Source: Sphingomonadaceae bacterium 3R27C6 (GTDB lineage Bacteria > Pseudomonadota > Alphaproteobacteria > Sphingomonadales > Sphingomonadaceae). Taken from it: a DNA stretch of 40,370 nucleotides. Of this stretch, positions 24,921 through 33,312 are shown piece after piece. How positions within the stretch are numbered: position 1 is the stretch's first letter; every line of letters begins with the position of its first letter. Both the position numbers and the translations under genes were made by a program. The stretch is from positions 1 through 40,370 of the forward strand of contig SCNS01000030.1 of the NCBI GenBank assembly GCA_005503215.1, in the 5' to 3' direction. The notes under the pieces were generated by a model, which was given only the letters and a program-made list of their open reading frames with translations, had not been told where the DNA came from and searched no databases.

Positions 24921-25307
24921 ATGAAATTCCTCTGCCTCTGCCATTATGACGCCGCCGCTTTTGCCGCGCTCGGCCCCGCTGACTTCGACGAGGTCGGTGC
25001 GATCTGCGCTCCGCGCGATGCCGCCTTCAAGGCGAGCGGCCATGTCGAAATGGTCGGCTCGCTCGCGATGCCGCACGATGCCCGCACCCTGACCGCCGAT
25101 GCAAACGGCAGCGGTGAGCGCGCCGGCCCCTATGCCGACACGCCGGAACCCTTTGGCGCCTTCTTCCTAATCGACGCGCCGTCGATCGAAGAGGCGATCA
25201 AGGTCGCACAGCTGCATCCCACCACACATCTCGGCGCCAAGGTTCGCGGCGGCATCGACATTCGCCCCGTCAGGATGATCGAATATCCCGGCGTCGCCGC
25301 GGCATGA
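24921..25307 (+). CDS. YCII-family protein (YciI-related)
   Basis: The 128-residue protein starts MKFLCLCHYDAAAFAALG and has GPYADTPEPFGAFFLIDAPS and EEAIKVAQLHP, the conserved YCII/DGPF core with a likely active His (HP). The family is thought to act as small hydrolases/dehydrochlorinases or as subunits linked to ECF sigma factors, but roles are mostly unknown. GGAG lies 6 nt before the ATG at 24921. It is divergent from the HxlR gene and controlled by the twin palindromes in all likelihood. A VOC gene follows 66 bp downstream. Confidence 0.82.
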   Translation: MKFLCLCHYDAAAFAALGPADFDEVGAICAPRDAAFKASGHVEMVGSLAMPHDARTLTADANGSGERAGPYADTPEPFGAFFLIDAPSIEEAIKVAQLHPTTHLGAKVRGGIDIRPVRMIEYPGVAAA

Positions 25308-25373
25308 CGACTGCCTTGCTTTCCATCCGCCGCTTCGTCACACCACGATGAAGTCTGGCGGGCGGAGGAAGTC

Positions 25374-25829
25374 ATGTCCGATCTCAACGGCGTCGCGCAT
25401 GTCATCCTGACCGCGGGGGATTTCGAGCGATCGACCGCCTTTTGGCGCGACATGATCGGCTATCTCGATCTCAAGATCGTGCTCGACAGCGAATATATGC
25501 TGTATGGCGTGGGCGGCCGCACCGCGATCGGCATTCGCACGGGCAGCCCGGAGAATGCCGGAAAGCGTTTCGATCAGGGCGCGCCCGGGCTGCACCACGC
25601 CTGTTTCCGCATGCGCGACCGCGCCGCAATCGATGCTGTCGGCGCCTTCCTGAAAGCCCGCGACGATATCCATATTGTCCATGCGCCGCAGGAAGAGCCC
25701 TGGGCGCCAGGCTATTATTCGATCCTGTTCGAGGATCCCGACGGCATCCGGATCGAGTTCAACCATGTACCCGGCGTTGGTCTACTCGCCGACGGCGAGC
25801 AGATCGGCGGGGCCCATGCGTTCGACTAG
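25374..25829 (+). CDS. VOC-family (glyoxalase/bleomycin resistance/dioxygenase fold) protein
   Basis: The 151-residue single-domain VOC protein starts MSDLNGVAHVILTAGDFERS. Metal-binding residues are recognisable: His9 in GVAHVIL, His in GLHHACFRM and Glu in GIRIEFNH. It may be a lyase, dioxygenase or thiol transferase, and the sequence does not decide. GGAGGAAG precedes the start by 3-10 nt. It shares the stop region CTAG (25826-25829) with the convergent DUF481 gene. The HxlR-YCII-VOC arrangement suggests an electrophile response. Confidence 0.85.
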   Translation: MSDLNGVAHVILTAGDFERSTAFWRDMIGYLDLKIVLDSEYMLYGVGGRTAIGIRTGSPENAGKRFDQGAPGLHHACFRMRDRAAIDAVGAFLKARDDIHIVHAPQEEPWAPGYYSILFEDPDGIRIEFNHVPGVGLLADGEQIGGAHAFD

Positions 25830-27004
25830 AAGCCGTACACCAGGGTAAAACGCGTCTGCGTGTCGACGCTTTCGATGCCCGGCGGCGGGCTTGTGTCGAT
25901 CTGCGCCGAATAAGCGATGCGCGCCGACAGCGCGCCGGTCAGCTTGGCGCTGAGCGCGGTCTGCGAACTGGTCGACCCATTGGCTTCGCCGATGATCGTC
26001 GACGCGACCTGCGTCAGCCGCAGCGTCGGCGAGATCTGCCAGCCGAAATCGAGCCCCGCGAGCGCGGTCAGTTCGGTGTCCTCTTCGCCGTTCACGAAAT
26101 CGGTTTGGCGAAACGCCGGGCCGCCCTTCAGGCTCAGCGTCATCTTCTTGCTATCAACGACCTTGTAGCCGAGCCCGCCCGACAGGTTCCAGCGCGTGTC
26201 GTACCCGAGGATCCGGTCATGTTCCCAGCGGCCGAGGCCAAAGGCAAAGGTGCGGTCGTTGATCCGATATTGCGGCTCGATCTCGCTCAGATAGCGTTCG
26301 ACCGACGTCTTGCCGTTGGTGCGCTGGTAATCGGCCTGCGCGCGAAACTTGTGCGTCCAGTCGATCCCCTTGCGCGCGAGCGCGACGCCGGCGCTCAGCC
26401 CGACCGACTCGGTGTTGCCGCTGCTCTGCGACGCGCCGATCTGCCCCTCGCCCTTCCAGTTCTGCCAGAATTTCGCCGCGGCCAGCTTGGCGCGCTCGGC
26501 GGCGGCCGCCTCGTCCCTCAGGCGCTTTCGTTCGGCGCGATAAGCGAGGAGCCGTTCCTCGATCTCTGCCGCGTCTTCGGGATTGGTTTCCTTGGCGAGC
26601 TTTCCCACCGCCTCGACATCGGCGTCCTTGGCGCTCGCCATCGCGGCGTCGAGCATATTCTGCACCGGGTCGAACGGGGCCTCCGGCGGGTGCCCGCTGC
26701 GATAATAGGCAAGCAGCGCATCGATTTCGCCGATATTGCCGGGATTGGTCCGGCGGGCGAATTTGACCACCGCTTCGACATCGTCATTCTCGCCGCTCGC
26801 GAAGGCGGCGTCGATCATCGCACGCACCGCATCGGGCAAGGGCGGGTCGAGCGGCACAAGCACCGTCGGGATCGGATTGGCCAGCACCGGGTCGACGAGC
26901 AAGGGGTTCGGCTGTAGCTGCTCTGCCGGTTCCTGCGCCGCGTGCGCCGGAACGGCTAGAGCGAGCGGCAGGCAAAGCGCGGCCAGGCGGGGGAGAGTTG
27001 TCAC
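25826..27004 (-). CDS. DUF481 outer-membrane protein with N-terminal tandem repeats
   Basis: The 392-residue protein has a signal peptide (to about VPAHAAQ) and two 42-residue helical repeats: about 60-101 (MIDAAFASGENDDVEAVVK) and 114-155 (MLDAAMASAKDADVEAVGK). A coiled linker with KRLRDEAAAAERAKLAA follows. From about 190 is a DUF481 beta-barrel (alternating strands, ending FTLVYGF with terminal Phe). DUF481 proteins are surface or salt-induced outer-membrane proteins of unknown transport role. The start codon is GTG at 27004 with AAGGA upstream. Confidence 0.85.
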   Translation of the reverse strand: MTTLPRLAALCLPLALAVPAHAAQEPAEQLQPNPLLVDPVLANPIPTVLVPLDPPLPDAVRAMIDAAFASGENDDVEAVVKFARRTNPGNIGEIDALLAYYRSGHPPEAPFDPVQNMLDAAMASAKDADVEAVGKLAKETNPEDAAEIEERLLAYRAERKRLRDEAAAAERAKLAAAKFWQNWKGEGQIGASQSSGNTESVGLSAGVALARKGIDWTHKFRAQADYQRTNGKTSVERYLSEIEPQYRINDRTFAFGLGRWEHDRILGYDTRWNLSGGLGYKVVDSKKMTLSLKGGPAFRQTDFVNGEEDTELTALAGLDFGWQISPTLRLTQVASTIIGEANGSTSSQTALSAKLTGALSARIAYSAQIDTSPPPGIESVDTQTRFTLVYGF

Positions 27005-27136
27005 CGAAGACGTCCTTCTCTGGGGGCAGGAGCCGGGTTCGTTCGATCGTCCGCGCGGGGCCGGTGCGCGAACGATGCGTCCCTATAAACCGAAAGTTGC
27101 TGGCATTTCCACCCCGTGTCCCCCATTTGCAAACCT

Positions 27137-27412
27137 ATGGTTATCGCGCTCATCGCCATTTTCTGCGCCGGGGTCGGCAATTTCGCGATGCACCGCGCCT
27201 TCATGGAAAGCGACGATCCGCTGATCCAGCAGATGGTCAAACCGCTCGCGGACAAAGTCGGGCCGAACATCACCTATGTCTTTGAATTCCTGTTGCTCGT
27301 CGGCGCGATGGCGATCGCGACGCGGAACTGGTTCACCGCGCTGATGCTCTATGGCCTTTATACGATCTTCAACGCGATGGCGTTCAGCTGGATCATGCAA
27401 AGACCGCGATAG
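27137..27412 (+). CDS. Small membrane protein, 91 residues
   Basis: The protein starts MVIALIAIFCAGVGNFAMHR and has three hydrophobic stretches (1-20, about 45-62 FEFLLLVGAMAIAT, about 68-85 ALMLYGLYTIFNAMAF), so it should be an integral membrane protein. I recognise no function. Neither the ATG at 27137 nor a GTG at 27116 has a clear Shine-Dalgarno; the ATG gives a natural start. It converges on the TraB/GumN gene with 7 bp between stops. Confidence 0.7.
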   Translation: MVIALIAIFCAGVGNFAMHRAFMESDDPLIQQMVKPLADKVGPNITYVFEFLLLVGAMAIATRNWFTALMLYGLYTIFNAMAFSWIMQRPR

Positions 27413-27419
27413 GCCGTGA

Positions 27420-28355
27420 CTACCAGGCGGGGCCGGTGATCGGCAGGCCTTGCGCCTTGAGCTGGTCGAGCACGCCGTCCTTTTCGGCCAATATGCGCAG
27501 CGGCACGACCGCGAGCGTCACGCCGGGCTGCACCGTCGCGTCGCGGATCGCACCGACCCAAGTCTGGCGCAGCGCCGGACCGAAGCTGTCGTTCGTCCAC
27601 GGCCAGCAGCGCCCGAGCGCCTCCTCGAGCGGGCTCGCCATCACCGCGGGCACGTCGAATTCGGTCCATGCGCGGCCGCGCTCGGTCACCACATCGCCGC
27701 CCGCCTCGGTCGCCGCCATCGCGGCTTCGAGGCACGCGATATGCGTTTCGGGCGCCGCGGCGAACAGATTGTCGAGCATATCCTCGCCGCGCACCTCGCC
27801 GACGGGCTGCGTCGGAATCTTCGACTGCCGCGCCGCCTTGCGCACGACGTCGGACGCATCGTCGGCGCTGTCCTTGTTGAAAGCGAGCCGCTTCGACAGC
27901 AGGTCGAACGCCGTCATCAGAAAATTCGAGCGTGCATAATCCTGATCGAACCGCGTTTCGAGCGCATGGAGCCGCTGCAGCTGGCGCGCATCGAGATAGT
28001 CGGCGGCGGCGCGACCCTTCGGCAATTTGGTGAGCCCGCCGCCCTTGAAGATCAGCCGCAAGATGTCGCCCGGCGACACCTTCGCCTTGGTGCCGAGGAT
28101 GACGCGGTGCGCGCGATCGGTCGCGCCTTCGAGCCGCTCGGGACGCCACGGCGTCGCTTTCGGAACCGCCGCGATCTCGCCGACGAGGATGACGACACCG
28201 GTCCGCGTCTGGATCGTCCACATCGGCGCGCCCGAACGGCGCGCGGTGACAACAATCTCGTCATTGGTCTGATCGGCGGCCGCCGGCTCGGTCGCCCGCG
28301 CGGCGGGCGATGTCACCGTCGCGGCCGCGAGCAGTATCGCCATCGCACACCGCAT
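27420..28355 (-). CDS. TraB/GumN family-like protein lacking the GxxH motifs
   Basis: The 311-residue protein has a signal peptide (MRCAMAILLAAATVTSPA) and overall TraB/GumN layout: PMWTIQTRTGVVILVGEIAA, then DILRLIFKGGG, a long helical middle and VVPLRILAEKDGVLDQLKAQ near the end. Active-type members have GxxH in the first strand and near the C-terminus; here the positions read GEIA and PLRI. The protein may have lost metal binding. The start at 28355 overlaps the MBL gene stop (TGATG), implying coupled translation; a start at 28379 is the alternative. Confidence 0.72.
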   Translation of the reverse strand: MRCAMAILLAAATVTSPAARATEPAAADQTNDEIVVTARRSGAPMWTIQTRTGVVILVGEIAAVPKATPWRPERLEGATDRAHRVILGTKAKVSPGDILRLIFKGGGLTKLPKGRAAADYLDARQLQRLHALETRFDQDYARSNFLMTAFDLLSKRLAFNKDSADDASDVVRKAARQSKIPTQPVGEVRGEDMLDNLFAAAPETHIACLEAAMAATEAGGDVVTERGRAWTEFDVPAVMASPLEEALGRCWPWTNDSFGPALRQTWVGAIRDATVQPGVTLAVVPLRILAEKDGVLDQLKAQGLPITGPAW

Positions 28356-29479
28356 CAGGCTACCCCGTGATACCACCACACGCCGTCGCGGTCCTCACGC
28401 TGCACGCGCCCTTCGACCTCGAGCCGCTTCAAATGCGCGAGCGCCTCGCCCGTCGCGAGCCCCTGATTATGCTCGCCGATCGGGCGATTGAAGAGCAGCG
28501 GGAAACTGTCGACCGCGCGCATCGGCGCCTTCGCGGCGGCTTCGGCCAGATTGTAGAGCCGCATACGATGCTCGTCGCGCAGCGCCATCAGGCGGACGTG
28601 CAGCCCCTTGAACGGCTCGCCATGCGCGGGGCAGGTGACGACATCGGCGGGCACCGTCGCGAGCAATTTGTCGATCGACGCGAGCCATTCGCCCAAGGGA
28701 TCGGCGTCGGGTTCGGTGATGTTGACCGAGACGTTCGAGCTGATCCGCGGCAGCACCTGGTCGCCCGAGACGAGTACGCCCTCTTTCTCGTTCCACAGGC
28801 ACGCATGTTCGGGGCTGTGCCCCGACCCGGTGACGACGCGCCACTGGTGCCCGCCCATGTCGAGGCGGTCGCCATCCTTGATCCGCACATAGGAGCGCGG
28901 CAGCGTGAAGATCATTCGCTGGAACATATTCCAGCCGCGCGCTTTGGACGCCTCGATCGCCGCCTCATCCCAGCCCGCGGCGCGCGACTGCGTCAGCACC
29001 TCGTCGGGCGCGGTGTCCGACGAATCGGCGACGATCGCGCGCGCGGTGAGCATCTCGCCGCGCGTCATCCACAGTTTGACGTCCTGCTTCTTCGCGATCC
29101 ATCCCGCGAGGCCGATATGGTCCGGGTGCAGGTGCGTACCGATGACGCGCGTGATGCGCTTGTTCTTCAACGCGCCGGCATAGAGCGCCTTCCACGCGTC
29201 GGAGCACATCGTCAGGCAGATGCCGGTATCGACGACGGCAACCCCGTCGCCATCATCCAAAAGCCAGCTGTTGATATGGCCGAGCGACCCCGGCATCGGG
29301 ATGCGCGCCCAGCTGATCCCGTTCGCGATGCGGATCGTCTCGCCCGCCCCCGGCGCGGCGTCGCCCCACGGATAGGTGAGGCCCGCATGGCTCGTCGCGG
29401 TAAAGCTGTCGTCCTGGGTCAGCGAAGCATCCGGCGAGCCGCTGGCCGCCGGAATATTATCCTCGTCGCCGCCTGACAT
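28355..29479 (-). CDS. MBL-fold metallo-hydrolase
   Basis: The 374-residue protein has the metallo-beta-lactamase fold: VAVVDTGICLTMCSDAW, the HxHxDH motif in GTHLHPDHIGLAGW (about 126-139), GSGHSPEHACLW (third ligand His) and VSGDQVLPRIS (bridging Asp). A C-terminal helical part with FPLLFNRPIG follows, as in GloB-like/LACTB2-like hydrolases. The substrate is unknown. It is the middle gene of a likely operon: trcR lies 4 bp upstream and the TraB/GumN gene overlaps its stop. Confidence 0.9.
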   Translation of the reverse strand: MSGGDEDNIPAASGSPDASLTQDDSFTATSHAGLTYPWGDAAPGAGETIRIANGISWARIPMPGSLGHINSWLLDDGDGVAVVDTGICLTMCSDAWKALYAGALKNKRITRVIGTHLHPDHIGLAGWIAKKQDVKLWMTRGEMLTARAIVADSSDTAPDEVLTQSRAAGWDEAAIEASKARGWNMFQRMIFTLPRSYVRIKDGDRLDMGGHQWRVVTGSGHSPEHACLWNEKEGVLVSGDQVLPRISSNVSVNITEPDADPLGEWLASIDKLLATVPADVVTCPAHGEPFKGLHVRLMALRDEHRMRLYNLAEAAAKAPMRAVDSFPLLFNRPIGEHNQGLATGEALAHLKRLEVEGRVQREDRDGVWWYHGVA

Positions 29480-29483
29480 GCGG

Positions 29484-30146
29484 TCAGGCTTCGCCGTCGG
29501 CTTCGGCTTCCTCGGCGGCGCGCGCCTCGTTCGCGGCGGTGCGTTCGGCGCGCAGCTCTTCGAGCAGCGCTTCGCGGTCGCCCTCGAAACGGCTGTCCTC
29601 GGGGGCCTTGATGCCCGCCTTCTTCGCCGCCTTGGCGACGAGCGCGTCGAGTTCGCGCTGCGAGCAGAGGCCGAGCGTCACCGGATCCTTGGGCACGATG
29701 TTCGCGCTGTTCCAGTGGCTGCGGTCGCGGATCGCGCCAATCGTGTTGCGCGTCGTGCCGATCAGCTTGCCGATCGCGCCGTCCGACACTTCGGGATGGT
29801 TCTTCAGGATCCATGCGATGCCGTCGGGCTTGTCCTGGCGCTTGCTGACCGGGGTGTAGCGCGGGCCGCGGGTACGGCGAATCGTGTCCTGCGCCTGCTT
29901 GCTCATCTTGAGCTTGTAATTGGGGTCCTTCTGACCCTTTTCGATTTCTTCCATCGACAGTTCGTGCGCGCGGACGGGATCGCGGCCGGTATATTTGGTC
30001 GCGGCGGTCTCATCGGCGATCGCCTGCACTTCGAGGATGTGGATGCCGCAATATTCGGCGATCTGGACAAAGGTGAGGCCAGTGTTGTCGACCAGCCAGG
30101 CGGCGGTCGCATGCGGCATCAGCGGGGTGGCATCGGCGGTGGCCAT
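29484..30146 (-). CDS. trcR: DUF1013 protein, cell-cycle transcriptional regulator TrcR
   Basis: The 220-residue protein starts MATADATPLMPHATAAWLVD; then LTFVQIAEYCGIHILEVQAI and KLIGTTRNTIGAIRDRSHW form two helix-turn-helix-like segments. It matches the alphaproteobacterial DUF1013 family, named TrcR and linked to the CtrA cell-cycle network. The C-terminus is acidic and Ala-rich (AANEARAAEEAEADGEA). GGAGAG lies 8 nt before the ATG at 30146, so the reading to 30290 is rejected. A terminator-like hairpin at 30177-30198 separates it from lysR. Confidence 0.88.
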   Translation of the reverse strand: MATADATPLMPHATAAWLVDNTGLTFVQIAEYCGIHILEVQAIADETAATKYTGRDPVRAHELSMEEIEKGQKDPNYKLKMSKQAQDTIRRTRGPRYTPVSKRQDKPDGIAWILKNHPEVSDGAIGKLIGTTRNTIGAIRDRSHWNSANIVPKDPVTLGLCSQRELDALVAKAAKKAGIKAPEDSRFEGDREALLEELRAERTAANEARAAEEAEADGEA

Positions 30147-30170
30147 GACGGAAACTCTCCAAGCGGAAAT

Positions 30171-30198
30171 AATAAGGGCCGCCCCTCGCGGGGCGGCC
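30171..30198 (-). terminator. Intrinsic terminator of the lysR transcript
   Basis: The hairpin GGCCGCCCC (30177-30185), TCGC, GGGGCGGCC (30190-30198) has perfect 9 bp arms. On the minus strand it is followed by CTTATTATTT, a moderately U-rich tail. It lies 25 bp after the LysR stop and before trcR, so it probably ends the lysR message. Confidence 0.65.
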
Positions 30199-30223
30199 GT
30201 TCGGCGGCTGATGTAGACCTGTT

Positions 30224-31144
30224 TTAACCTGCGGGCAAGGGGTGGTCGCCGGCGGCGAAGCCCGCGACGGATTCGACGAGCCACGCGCAAACCGCCCGCA
30301 CGTCGGCACAGGCCATGTTCGCGGGGGTCGCCAGCATATGATAGCTCTCCCCTTCGATGACCGGGCCGAAGGGATGGACCAGCAGCCCCGCATCGATCTC
30401 GGGCCGGGCGAGGATCAGGCTGCCGATCATAACCCCATGCCCCGCGACCGCCGCCTGCACGGCGTGATCGTCCGAACTGAAACGCGGCCCTTCATCGACG
30501 GCCAGCCCCTCCACCCCGGCGAGCCGCGCCCACCGCCGCCAGTCGGACGCGTTGGCGGGCTGGTGCCATTCGACGTGCAGCAAGGTGGCGCGCGCGAGAT
30601 CCTCTGGTCCGGTGAGGCCGAGCTTCGGGCTGCAAAGCAATCCGAAGCGTTCCGAAAAAAGCGGCCAGCCGACGAGCCCGTCAAAGGGTACGCGACCATA
30701 ACGAACCGCGACATCGGCCAGCCCCGCCGCCAGATCGACCAGCTCGTTCGAGGAATGCAGCCGCAGGTCGAAATCGGGAAAGCGTTCGCGAAACGAGCCG
30801 AGCGCGGGCAGAAGCCTGCGCGCCGTGAACTGGATCGTCGCGGTCAATGTCACCGCCGCACGCCGCGGCCCCGGCGCGAGATCGGCGAGCGCCCGGTCGA
30901 ATGCATCGAACCCGTCGCGCAAGGTCGGATATAGTCGCTCGCCCGCTTCGGTCAGCGCGACCTGCCGCACCTGACGCGTGAACAGCGCGAACCCCAGCAC
31001 ATCCTCCAGCAGACGAATCTGGTGGCTGATCGCGGTCGGCGTGACGGCCAGTTCACCGGCTGCTTTTTGGAAACTGAGATGGCGCGCCGCCGCCTCAAAG
31101 GCGCGCAACGCCGCCAGCGGCGGCAATTTCCGGTTCCGTATCAT
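30224..31144 (-). CDS. LysR-family transcriptional regulator (GcvA-like)
   Basis: The protein has about 306 residues and starts MIRNRKLPPLAALRAFEAAA; the helix-turn-helix is FQKAAGELAVTPTAISHQIR with LLEDVLGFALFTR, the LysR signature. The effector domain contains RLLPALGSFRERFPDFDL and VDLAAGLADVAVRYGR, as in GcvA-like LysRs. It is divergent from a flavodoxin-fold reductase gene, its likely target. ATGs at 31144 and 31165 are both possible; neither has a clear Shine-Dalgarno, and 31144 keeps the usual N-terminal length. Confidence 0.88.
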   Translation of the reverse strand: MIRNRKLPPLAALRAFEAAARHLSFQKAAGELAVTPTAISHQIRLLEDVLGFALFTRQVRQVALTEAGERLYPTLRDGFDAFDRALADLAPGPRRAAVTLTATIQFTARRLLPALGSFRERFPDFDLRLHSSNELVDLAAGLADVAVRYGRVPFDGLVGWPLFSERFGLLCSPKLGLTGPEDLARATLLHVEWHQPANASDWRRWARLAGVEGLAVDEGPRFSSDDHAVQAAVAGHGVMIGSLILARPEIDAGLLVHPFGPVIEGESYHMLATPANMACADVRAVCAWLVESVAGFAAGDHPLPAG

Positions 31145-31196
31145 AGATGAGTAAAATCGATCCATCGGCTGAAATATTCGCGTTCGACCGTGCAAT

Positions 31197-31212
31197 TTAT
31201 ATGGGAATATAA
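31197..31212. promoter_or_regulatory. Candidate LysR operator
   Basis: TTATAT-GGGA-ATATAA is a perfect 6-4-6 palindrome in the lysR/reductase gap, and T31197 and A31209 fit the T-N11-A LysR rule. It lies 37 bp before the reductase ATG. The AT-rich arms could also supply -10 elements. Confidence 0.4.
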
Positions 31213-31249
31213 GCGACCAGTCACTCCGTTAAATGAACTGGACTATCGC

Positions 31250-31960
31250 ATGCACGCCGCCGCACCATCGCCCCTTCGCATACTTCACATCGATTCCAGC
31301 GCCCGTCCGGGCGTTTCGGGCCGGGACCGGCATGGCTCGCACAGTCGGCGGCTGGGCGAACGCCTGATCCGCCGCTGGTCGAGCGCGCGGCCGCAGGATC
31401 AGATCGTCTATCGCGACGTCGGCTTCGCGCCGCCGTCGCATGTCGACGCCGAATGGATCGCCGCCGCTTTCTCCCCGCCCGGCGCGCGCAGCGACGAACA
31501 GCGCGCCCGGCTGGCCGAAAGCGACCGGCTGGTCGCCGAACTGATGGCGGCGGACCTCGTCGTCATCGGGGCGCCCATGTATAATTTCGGCATGCCGGCA
31601 CCGCTGAAGGCTTGGCTCGACAACATCGTTCGCGTCGGCGTCACGTTCGGTTTCGAGCGCGCGCGAACGGGCGATCCCTATTGGCCGATGCTGCCGTCCG
31701 GCAAGCGGCTGGTCATCCTCGGCGCGCGCGGCGATTATGGTTATGATCCGGGCGGGCGCCAGGCCGATGTCAATTTCGTCGAGGCCGGCCTGAAAGCGCC
31801 GCTCGCCTATATCGGGCTTCGCGATACCGATTCGATCGCGATCGAATTTGACGAGTTCGCCGACGAGCGCCTCGCCCGATCGATCGCCGCCGCGGAAAGC
31901 CGCGTCGACGCGCTGGTGGACCGGTTGGTTGCCGATCTGGAAGAATGCGTGCCGGCCTGA
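31250..31960 (+). CDS. FMN-dependent NADH-azoreductase-like reductase
   Basis: The 236-residue flavodoxin-fold protein has ILHIDSSARPGVSGR near the N-terminus (phosphate-binding loop), APMYNFGMPAPLKAWLDN (the AzoR signature PMYNF) and ILGARGDYGYDPGG. AzoR-type enzymes reduce quinones and azo dyes by two electrons. The ATG at 31250 is taken; a GTG at 31190 would place the start inside the operator region. The divergent lysR neighbour suggests induction by a quinone or similar compound, which is inference. Confidence 0.87.
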   Translation: MHAAAPSPLRILHIDSSARPGVSGRDRHGSHSRRLGERLIRRWSSARPQDQIVYRDVGFAPPSHVDAEWIAAAFSPPGARSDEQRARLAESDRLVAELMAADLVVIGAPMYNFGMPAPLKAWLDNIVRVGVTFGFERARTGDPYWPMLPSGKRLVILGARGDYGYDPGGRQADVNFVEAGLKAPLAYIGLRDTDSIAIEFDEFADERLARSIAAAESRVDALVDRLVADLEECVPA

Positions 31961-31963
31961 CCG

Positions 31964-32584
31964 CTATGCCATCCTTATATAACCGGGCTCGGCCTCGACC
32001 CGCGCCAGCCAGCGCTGCACCGCGGGATAATCGGCGAGCGAAAACAGCCCGCCCTCCTCGGCGACATGCGTATAGGCATAGAGCGCGATGTCGGCGAGCG
32101 AGAGGTCGTGTCCCGCGAGCCAGTCGCGCGCAGCGAGATGCGCGTCCATCAATTTCAGCGCTGCGGCCCCCGCCGCCTGCTTCGCCGGGATCAGCATCCG
32201 CTGCGCGTCGCTCAAATTGTCGGCGCCGATCCACTTCATCCAGAAACGCAAGGTCGCGACATTGGGTTCGTGATTATATTGTTCGAAGAACATCCAGTGC
32301 AGCATGTCGGCGCGCTCGAACCGGTCGTACGGGACGAGGTGCGTCCCGTCGGCGAGCCAGAAGCAGGCGGCATTGCTTTCGGGCAAGAATTTGTCGCCGA
32401 CCTGCAGCACCGGGATGCGGCCATTGGCGCTGATGTTCGAAAGGAAATCGGGGGTGCGCGTCTCGCCCTTCATGATGTCATATTCGCGCCGTTCGATCGG
32501 GCAATCGAGCAGCGCCGCGGTCAGCCGGATCTTGTAGCAATTGCCGCTCGCGGCATATTCGTGAAGGATCGGCCTGTCGCCCAT
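31964..32584 (-). CDS. Glutathione S-transferase
   Basis: The 206-residue protein starts MGDRPILHEYAASGNCYKIR, with the thioredoxin-like N-domain; S13 in AASGNCYK is the likely catalytic serine/cysteine region. NGRIPVLQVGDKFLPESNAA carries the cis-Pro and the E-S glutathione-binding pair. The C-domain has DWLAGHDLSLADIALYAYTH, the GST N-capping motif. It would conjugate or reduce electrophiles with glutathione. The start at 32584 follows a GGGGGC. It converges on the azoreductase gene, 3 bp between stops. Confidence 0.92.
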   Translation of the reverse strand: MGDRPILHEYAASGNCYKIRLTAALLDCPIERREYDIMKGETRTPDFLSNISANGRIPVLQVGDKFLPESNAACFWLADGTHLVPYDRFERADMLHWMFFEQYNHEPNVATLRFWMKWIGADNLSDAQRMLIPAKQAAGAAALKLMDAHLAARDWLAGHDLSLADIALYAYTHVAEEGGLFSLADYPAVQRWLARVEAEPGYIRMA

Positions 32585-32676
32585 TGCAGCCCCCATCGTG
32601 ATGATGAATCGCCGCCATCCCCCGACACCGCGGCGACGCCTCTATGCGGCGTGCGCGCGGTGCCCGCAAGCGGGCG

Positions 32677-33240
32677 TTACGGACCGCAGCGCCACAGCCC
32701 CGCGAAGACGCGCTGCGCGCCGTCGGCGCGGTCGGCGGTCAGCGTCGCCGGACGCGGCGGCGACTCGCCGCCGCCCGCTGCCGGGCCGACGAGCGCAACG
32801 CGAAGCTCAAGCCCCTTGGCAAAGAATTTGGTGCCCTTGGCCATCGCATCGAAGCCGCCGTTGGCCGACGCCGCTTCGATCGCATCGCCGACCTTCACGA
32901 TGCCGCGCGACGGCTCGGTCGAGGCGACGTCGCCCTGCGCGTGCAGGATTGGCTGCGCGGCTTCGTCGGCAGCGAAGCTGCACGCAAGCTCGCCTTTCAG
33001 CTTGGCACCGCTGACATCGGCTTCAGTGAGCGCGGCCAATTCGATCGGCGACCCGTCGCCGCCACGCGTCGGAATGTCGGTCGGCTTGATCGCGGGCACC
33101 GGTTCGGCCGCCCTGCCCTCGGGCACGACGTCGCCGTCATAGGATGCGGTCGGCGTTTTTTCGGTTTCGGCGGGCCCGGAACAGGCCGCAAGGACAAAGG
33201 AGAGAGCGGTGGCGGGAAGCAACAAACTACGCATCTTCAT
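32677..33240 (-). CDS. Lipoprotein of unknown function
   Basis: The 187-residue protein has a lipobox VLAAC (Cys20) after MKMRSLLLPATALSFVLA. A disordered acidic Pro-rich stretch (to about 70) precedes a domain with ELACSFAADEAAQPILHAQG and KFFAKGLELRVALVGP. Similar lipoproteins occur in sphingomonads but I know no role. It is downstream of the quinone oxidoreductase gene (72 bp gap) and upstream of GST (92 bp), all on the minus strand. Confidence 0.72.
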   Translation of the reverse strand: MKMRSLLLPATALSFVLAACSGPAETEKTPTASYDGDVVPEGRAAEPVPAIKPTDIPTRGGDGSPIELAALTEADVSGAKLKGELACSFAADEAAQPILHAQGDVASTEPSRGIVKVGDAIEAASANGGFDAMAKGTKFFAKGLELRVALVGPAAGGGESPPRPATLTADRADGAQRVFAGLWRCGP

Positions 33241-33312
33241 TAGGAGAAATCATCCTCTTTTGATTGGCCCCCAATCGCTCAACCGCCGATCCTTATCGAA
33301 TGTTCCCTCGGT

